Origin: Arabidopsis thaliana
Taxonomy: Eukaryota > Streptophyta > Magnoliopsida > Brassicales > Brassicaceae
DNA length: 64,000 nt
Assembly (NCBI RefSeq): GCF_000001735.4
Contig: NC_003075.7
Span: 17,485,001-17,549,000 of the forward strand
Direction of reading: 5' to 3'
Position numbers and translations under genes: made by a program. Each line of letters begins with the position of its first letter. The stretch's first letter is position 1. Shown piece by piece: positions 56,987 through 64,000 of this stretch. The notes below the pieces were generated by a model. It was not told where the DNA came from. It did no database searches and saw nothing but the letters and a program-made list of their open reading frames with translations.

Positions 56987-59900
56987 CTAATGTGCAGAGC
57001 TTAAACTGTTGCTGCTGCTACTGGTTGGTTCTTGTGAGCGTAACTTGTTGATTAGATGAACTATGTCTTGTTTCCACGACCATGATGGATCGTTTAGACC
57101 ACGTACTGAGTTTAGACACACCAGAAGAGTCCCGCCTTCATGTAGAAGTACCTATGATCACAAAAATGCAGGTTAGCGGTTTTGTCTCTCGGGTAAATGA
57201 TGGATAACAAAAGCTTGTAGTGGGTATTAGCTTACGTACCGTCAACCACAATGGGACAAACCCTAAAACTGAAGGAAGAGCGGCCAAGAATATCGATGTT
57301 AATGCAAGAGCTACGTTTTGCTTGACCTGCAACATGATACATTCTTGTTAAATCAGGCAATCTAACATCTGAAACTGGTTAAGAACAAAGACTTTTATGT
57401 TTTATCTACCAATGATGTTGTCTGGCGGGATTTAGCGACACAGAACGGAACACCGGTGATGTTGTCTCGAAGCAGTAAGATGTCAGCAACGGCAATCGCA
57501 GTGGCACTCGCTCGTTGAGCAAGAACAATCCCCACTGTTGCAGCTGCTAGAGCTGGAGCATCATTAATCCCTTCTCCTACCATAATTAAACCTCCACCTA
57601 GCAAAAATCACAACTCTAAATTCTCAGTCTCTTGATAGATGTTTTTGATTGGGAACTATGGCGAGAGTAATGAATGATCACCTGCTTCCCGAGCAATGTT
57701 CTTTACATGATTTAACTTATCCTCTGGCTTTAGGTTGCAGTAGACTTCGGTAATACCCACTGCGTTTGCAACTCTCCAAGCACTTGAATCATGGTCCCCA
57801 GTTAACATCATTACTCGGAGTCTGGCCCAGCTTTTAAGTTCTGCTATAACTCCTGACACCCCTGGACGAGGCTGATCTTCGAGGTGAATCAATGTTACCT
57901 GACAAAATTTAGTTGCAAGGCTCATAAATTTCAGTGTTACAGAGGTTTTTATGGACTAATAAATGGTCAGATGAGAGATGAAAATCACAGACTGTGAAGT
58001 AGGAAAGAGGTTTTTAGACCAGCTAAAGAAGTAGTCGTAGTATACCTTTTGATCAACAGAAAGAGCAGCATGAACGAAGTCCTTTCCGTACGAAGACGCG
58101 TTTACAGCATCCTTGATCTGTTTAGATTCATCTTCAGATTTGAAAAGTGAGGTAATGAACTCTATAGAACCAAGTGATGCTTTTCGTAATCTACTCTCTT
58201 CAGCTACTGTCTATTACAAAACCAAAAAATGTGGTGAGAGACAACATCATATATATTAAGAATGAAAGCCAGAGATGTACACACATCACCCACAGCTATA
58301 CACTATAAAATCTGGTAGATAAATGGATATATATAAGAATCTAGTAAATAACTGAGTCTCACCTTAACACCGTTGACAGTAGCAGTAAGGCCTCTACCAG
58401 GAAAATATTCGAAGCTTTCAACAAAAATAGAAGGAAGATCCTTACCCACACTGTGATCTACAACAGCTCTGCAGCAAGATGAAATGTGTCAGAAACAGCA
58501 GAAAAGACCTATAGTACTCTTCAGTCTCAATCTCTTACCAGACCAAGCATCATTTAAACTAATAAACCAGTGTAAAAACCAGTGTAAAAACCAGAGATAG
58601 AGAGCTTCATAGCGTTCAAATTTGCTTTTTCCCCTTCCTTTCATCCGATTGTGGTAATGAACTAGAAATAAGAATAAGTTCTAGATGTAGGACTAAAATT
58701 CTTTACGTCAACATATCTCCTGAAATGAATGTACCATCCAACAAGATAACTTATTTCCCATGAGTTATAGACGCGCCACAGTACTAACTATGTGATGATG
58801 GGATGCACATAGGTCACAACTTGCATGGTTTTAGAGTTTGTGGTAATTAAGTTTTATACTAGTAATTGATGCTAAACAAGCAATACCTTCCAATAGGATG
58901 CGTGGTGCCCTTCTCCATGGCAGCCGCAACTGCAAGAGCTTCTTTTTCACAATTTGGAATGCAGCAAGTTATTACACTTGAATTAGTTCCTCCTTGGTGC
59001 CCATAAATGGGTTCAATTGCTTTACAAGTAAGGCCGCCGGTTGTTAAGGTACCAGTTTTGTCAAAAGCAATAGTATGGCAAGACGCAAGAGCATCTAGAA
59101 CCTGTGCACCTTTCAGCAATATTCCCTATAATAGTTACACACGGTGGGGTTACACACTTACACGTGAAGATACTACCTTTACATAGCAAAAAAAAAGGAA
59201 AAAGAAAATAAACCATGTTTTCAACTGGATTTGGACAAAAGGAAAATGATATCAAATAGTTAGTTGAAATATGGTGGTCTTCATAGATAAGACGATGTTG
59301 TTGCATATGCACCATTCATTCCTCACCATTGACATTTGATGCACATAAGATTATTTAGCTTATAAAGCTTAATTTGCTACAAGAGAACATATACAAACCA
59401 ATGCTCAAAAGTGCAATTCTGCAAAACATCACAACGCCAAGAAAGCTAACATACACTTGGTGATCACGTAGAGTACTTGAACAATACCTTTCTTGCACAG
59501 GAACTAATAGCAGTAGCATAAGCCAATGGAGCTACGGCCAGAGCACATGGTGATGCGGCCACCATAAGTCCCAATGCTCTGTAAACAGATCCTCTACATG
59601 CTGCATCATTAACAAGCAATGAAAGTAAGCCAATCAATTTTCCACTCTTATCAATTGTCCAAATGGTGATATATCTTATTAAACAACAAGAATAGTTTGT
59701 CACATCAACAATGATTTATGGTAATGTTAAGAAGGGAGAACTTGATCCTGACATCTTACCTGCGGTGCTGAGAAAAGGCCACTTGAACAAAAATGGACCT
59801 AGGAAGGCAATTGCAAGTGACAAAACAACGACAACCTTGCTGTAATTCTCGCCAAACTCATCCAGCCATCTCTGAAGTTTGGGTTTATTAGAATGTGCTT

Positions 59901-61352
59901 CCTCGGTCAGCTGTACAATCTTGTTAAGCGTCGAATCATTCCATGCCTTTGTAGCCTGATTTAGAAATTCCATGGATTGAGATAAGCATGAGGATTTCAA
60001 ATAAAGAGACAAGCCAAAGCAATGAGAATAGGATAAAAAATACCTTTACAATCATTCTGCCATCCAAATTTCTTGCACCACCAGGCACTCTATCTCCAGC
60101 TTTTGCCTCCAACGGCTTGACTTCCCCAGTCAAGTGCTCAATTGTAATTGTAGCACTACCTTGATAGACTTCGCAATCTACAGGCACAATCTAAATGGAA
60201 AAAAAAATTCCATTACTTAACAGCTGCAATTGTAACCCTGCTAAAACTAAACTAATGACATACAGGGTCACATGTTTAAGAAATTCAAGTAATGAAAGCA
60301 AATAGAAAAGTTTCACAGACCTCACCAGTTCCAACCAAAACATAGGATCCAACTTCTACGCTGTGCACAGGAACGCTTTTGTATGACAAATCAGATATAT
60401 TTGGAACATTGCCATTGTGTACTTCGATCAACAATGCAGAATCTGGATTACTCTCTTTCAATTCTTTGACATCCACCATTGATCGACTAGTAAAGAACTC
60501 CTCAGCTGCAGAAAAATGACAAGACAAAAGCTCAAACCTCTCCGTCATGATAAACATTAACAATGACATATCCCTAATCCTTATTAAGGTCAAGTTCTAA
60601 CCAATATGAGCAAGATTGAACATAGCTAGAAGCAATCCTCCTTCCAAAGCATTTCCCATAAACACAGATGCAAAAGCCGCAAGTGCCATCAAGACATGGA
60701 TGTTCACTTTTCCTCCAGCTATATCCATAAGTGCGTCGAGAGATGCTGAAACCTAACAACATCGATGACCATAAAGCTAAATTACTAAATCATCTGGCTA
60801 AATTATAAAACTAGCAAGGAGCTTTATAGAGAAGGCTATAGAAAACCTTACTCCAACAAGAGGAAAACCAACAATCATGAATGCGTTCTGAAGAGACTTA
60901 ATGTAAGGTTCAGGAGCAAGGTAAGGACAGACGGCGGCAGCGAGGAACATTGCAGCGGCGGAGCAGCAAAGATGAAGATGCTCTCTGAGGTAATTGGCCA
61001 ATCTAACCCATCCGATAGCTTTAGCGAATCCGAACAACATCTTCTGAGGCTTACTCTCCGCTTTCAATTCCACAGAACAGCATCCGTGTTGATGGTGATG
61101 ATGATGGTGGTTGTGATGATCTTGCTCGTCATCGTGATGATGATCGTGATGGTGATCTTCGACAGCACGTAGACGAATCGACCGTGGTGGAAGATTAAGG
61201 GAAGCAGAGATACGAAGCGGTTTTTGACGGAGAAGAGTTTTAGGTGGAAGAATTGAGAACGAGTTGACTCGAGCGAGTCGGAGAGTGGATAAACCACGAC
61301 GATAAGGGAATCTAGTAAGAGAGGAAGAACGAGTAAGAGTTGCAGGTTCCAT
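56987..61352 (-). CDS. HMA1: Chloroplast P1B-type heavy-metal ATPase HMA1
   Basis: Thirteen exons in gene order: 60852-61352, 60602-60752, 60321-60505, 60044-60190, 59760-59955, 59488-59600, 58887-59125, 58363-58468, 58046-58210, 57682-57898, 57410-57597, 57240-57326, 56987-57151; 819 residues, the known HMA1 length. The start is the ATG of MEPATLTRSSS; the frame extends upstream only to a GTG. A Ser/Arg-rich plastid transit peptide precedes a His-rich region (HHHDHHHDDEQDHHNHHHH) that can bind metal. Pump motifs in order: TGE (LTGEVKPL), SPC in place of CPC (Ser410-Cys412), DKTGT with the phosphorylated Asp453, HP (THPIGR), TGDHDS and GEGINDAPAL. HMA1 sits in the chloroplast envelope and moves Cu and/or Zn, with Ca and Cd also reported. 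Probably At4g37270. Confidence 0.97.
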
Positions 61353-61747
61353 GGTCGACGAATTTGAGCTCAAGCGTCGTTTTTCATGCCACCATTGATT
61401 CTGATCTCGCGAACTCTGCGTGTAAGAGTCGTTCGTCTTGGTGAAAAAGATGAAAGAATAATAACAGAGAAGGAGAACCAATGTAATTATTCCGATGACA
61501 TTAGCCACATAAATAATCTCATCTCATACACTTTTTTATTTTTTCCATTTTTTTTGTTGCCTTCTACCAACCAAGGTTCCATTGTTCCGGATGTTTTATT
61601 GACCACTTAAAGAAATTTACATGAACCAAATAGTTAACTTCAAAGGCCTGTAAAATATTTCATATTCAGCTGCAAATCTTACAATTATGAATTCATCAGA
61701 AAAATGAAGGAATTCTAAATTACAACAATATTTTTTTCCTGGAGATG
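61353..61747. other. Intergenic region between HMA1 start and MRG1 end
   Basis: Under 400 bp between two minus-strand genes, so the HMA1 promoter must lie here or within the MRG1 3' flank. No strong TATA was identified. Confidence 0.5.
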
Positions 61748-64000
61748 TCAGTCGTCTTTTCCTTTGCCTTTACCATCTGAAACCTTATCAGAATCATATG
61801 CTGATGGTAGCAAGAAAGTGCTCTGATTCTTCTGAATAAACCTGTAAAGATTTTTTTCCAGAAATTGTGAATTTAACCGTTAAAACCGAGAAATCAAAAT
61901 GGTAGTGATGAAACAGAGAGATTAGATATATACTTGAGGAAGTCTGATAATGTTTGTTGCATGCGACTCCATGTTTCTTCTTCCATGTTTACATATGAAA
62001 AAAGATCTGGCAACTTGACTGCAGATTTTTAAAAAAAGCAAAAATAAAATTTCAGAACATCGAATTTTACTGTCCAAATAAGAACTTAATGAGATTTTAC
62101 CAAAGAGACGGAGCAAATGCTCGGCGCCATAAACAGTTGAAGGTGAAGTATCATCCACGATTGATTCTTGGTATTGTCGCCTCTCTTTCTTATATAGGAG
62201 CATCACTGGCAATGCCTTGTCGAAATAACTCCTTATGCCTTTCAATATTTCAGCGACCGAATCAGTTACCCTGCACAAAAACAGAAACACAAAATTTTGT
62301 ATCGTTGGATTTCGGAAAAGATTCAAATATATCAAACTCTGTGTTCGAGTAAAAGACTCACATTCCATCCTTCTTGGTTTTGAATTCAAGGTACTTGGAC
62401 AATATCTCATCGACGTTAGGTGAACGAGGAAGTTTCACAACCTATATAATCATTTGAAGACAGATTACCAAACATCAATTTCCCTTCACTTTGGTATACA
62501 CAATTCATTCGACTACAAATACACACTTATGTCTCTTAACTTTCAAGTCTAGCTGATTCAATAACAATTCTAATAGTGCTAAAAGTATGTGCACAAAATA
62601 GAGAAAATTGATGATACCTTGTCCTTCTGCGCAATATACTCCCAGTCGTCAGTGAGTTGCTTTTTAAGTGATGCGGGAATTTGGATCTTCATTAGCTTCT
62701 CCGCCGTTACATTATCCTTCTATAGATTACAAATGAAAACAAAAACCTTATCGATATTAGAAGACCTGAAAAATTGACCCTTTTCGTATGTGTGTATATG
62801 CATAACAACACATCAGCCATCTATTGTACTGTAAAATATAATCTTAACAAAGACCTAACAGGTATGAACCAAATACATCTCTAAGTTTTTGCAAGCCTGA
62901 CCTCATTGCCTGACTCGTGCTTTCGTTTCTTCCCTTTTGCAGCTGCAACAGAAAATGTAATCATCTATACACCAGCTTAAATAATTTAAGTTGCACCCAG
63001 TCTACCAAATCATTTCCTTGGAAATTGTTGGGAGAACCCTGAACTACAAAGGGAGCGTAAATTAATATGTTGCCTACCATTGGTCTTGGTGTCATCTTTA
63101 TCAGCCTTTGTGTCTGCAAGTGCAAGATCAGAAAGAAATAGTTAGTTTCTTAGCCTGGATGACCAAAATATGTATCATGTACTCTCAGCATGGTCAATGT
63201 GGAGGCAACAACTCACCTGCAGAGCTTCTAGTTTTTGTCTGAGCGGAACGGCCAGACTTGGTACCTTTTTCAACTCCTTGCTTTTTGTCTAGAGCTTTCT
63301 GTTTGACAAGATTCTCCTCGGTATGTTTCAACAATCTATCCGCACTAACCCATTCATCCCAACTGTTGGCAAGACAATCATGTCATGGGTCCCAATCTAC
63401 TGATTTTGCTACATAAACCAGAATCGACATGAGAGCAGAGAGAGATACTCACTTTTTGTTCCAACCCTGCAGACAAAGATCGCTGTATCACTTATTACTG
63501 CAAACCAAAATGAAAATAGCTAGTACATGAAACAGGATAATGAAACTATAATAGCTCAGAAGAAGGAGGCCTCACAAGATAGTGCACAAAGTATTTCCAC
63601 TCCTTTTTCCGAAGCTCGACCTTTTGAACCTGTAATGGAATGTCAATAATCTATCAGGTCTGCCCACACACTGAAAACACTATGCAATAACAGATTTTTT
63701 TCAAAACTATGAAGATTTAGCATAACAACGACACACATTTGATATGAATGAGACTCAATCCAGTGACCTATATAATATATGATTGAAAAAATAAACATGC
63801 AAGTAGATTAGCTTGCCCTATTTTCCGAGTAATTTATTGAATTCCTTGCTCCAACGGCAAGTGAATTATTCTTTTGCATCTATTACGACTAAGCATTTAT
63901 GATCATTCCAATCTAAAAAGCTCTAATGCTACATGAATCCATTACCAAAAAAAGAAAACTCGAATCCAATCTCAATGGGTTCATCTTTCGGATCGTCGTA
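61748..64000 (-). CDS. MRG1: MRG-family chromatin reader MRG1, 3' part
   Basis: Partial; runs off the right edge. Visible exons in gene order: 63576-63629, 63454-63467, 63217-63362, 63078-63113, 62902-62942, 62618-62719, 62362-62441, 62101-62270, 61934-62018, 61748-61841, giving 273 codons before the stop in continuous phase. One micro-exon is only 14 nt (63454-63467). The visible protein starts inside the MRG chromodomain: RKKEWKYFVHYLGWNKNWDE carries its aromatic cage. A charged linker with a KGKKRKH nuclear signal follows, then the MRG domain (SKYLEF, ILKGIRSYFDKALPVMLLYK, ERRQYQESI, YGAEHLLRLFVKLPDL). MRG1 and MRG2 bind H3K36 methylation and promote flowering through CONSTANS and histone acetyltransferases. 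About 47 N-terminal residues are outside; the sequence from 63630 to the edge is intron. Probably At4g37280. Confidence 0.95.

Overview
The window looks like nuclear DNA of Arabidopsis thaliana or a very close relative. Genes have short GT-AG introns, intergenic DNA is AT-rich, and the order of recognisable genes matches what I remember of the lower arm of A. thaliana chromosome 4, roughly At4g37110 to At4g37280. Locus names and symbols come from memory of protein families and gene order, not from a search. Exon models were built by hand by checking splice sites, reading phase and family conservation. For most multi-exon genes the exon lengths sum to a whole number of codons.

Layout, left to right. 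1-1197 (-): 5' part of a CDCA7/R1-type zinc-finger gene. 1679-4123 (+): SLU7-type splicing factor (SMP2). 4567-6773 (+): FG nucleoporin NUP58. 7115-9057 (-): tandem methylesterase pair, a decayed MES20 copy and intact MES9. 9820-12124 (-): SKU5-similar protein (SKS15), carrying an apparent 1-bp frameshift. 13580-15655 (-): DYW-type PPR protein. 15807-15878 (-): tRNA-Glu(UUC). About 3.7 kb of AT-rich intergenic DNA follows, with a probable Helitron 3' end. 19648-21107 (+): GARP factor HHO5. 22155-24512 (+): Misato/DML1-like protein. 24836-26230 (-): thylakoid thioredoxin HCF164. 27376-29421 (+): histone chaperone NASP. 30106-30969 (+): WCOR413-type membrane protein. 31361-32587 (+): broken PsbO pseudogene. 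33052-34671 (+): CASP-like protein. 39546-40052 (+): DUF4228/PADRE protein. 42789-45191 (-): LRR receptor-like pseudokinase. 55602-56564 (+): MYB73. 56987-61352 (-): chloroplast P1B-ATPase HMA1. 61748-64000 (-): most of the chromatin reader MRG1.

The genes do not form one pathway. They are a normal plant mix: chromatin and RNA processing (CDCA7-like, SLU7, NUP58, NASP, MRG1), plastid or mitochondrial functions (PPR, HCF164, HMA1), hormone or stress functions (MES9, WCOR413, MYB73, HHO5) and cell-surface proteins (SKS15, CASP-like, LRR-RLK). I found no multi-gene system that looks undescribed.

The structure the gene list does not explain lies between genes. At least six sites carry an 11-16 bp direct repeat flanking a tiny insert (about 10 to 33 bp) built around an A or T run. 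This is the footprint expected of extremely truncated poly(A) retroposition or of patch-type break repair. Other items are a three-copy repeat around the receptor kinase, a 272-bp head-to-tail duplication at 53.2-53.8 kb, a roughly 190-bp tandem duplication upstream of NASP, a degenerate repeat inside an HCF164 intron, a GC-AG intron in NASP, and a 10.4-kb gene-free interval before MYB73 with a cluster of CACGTG boxes.
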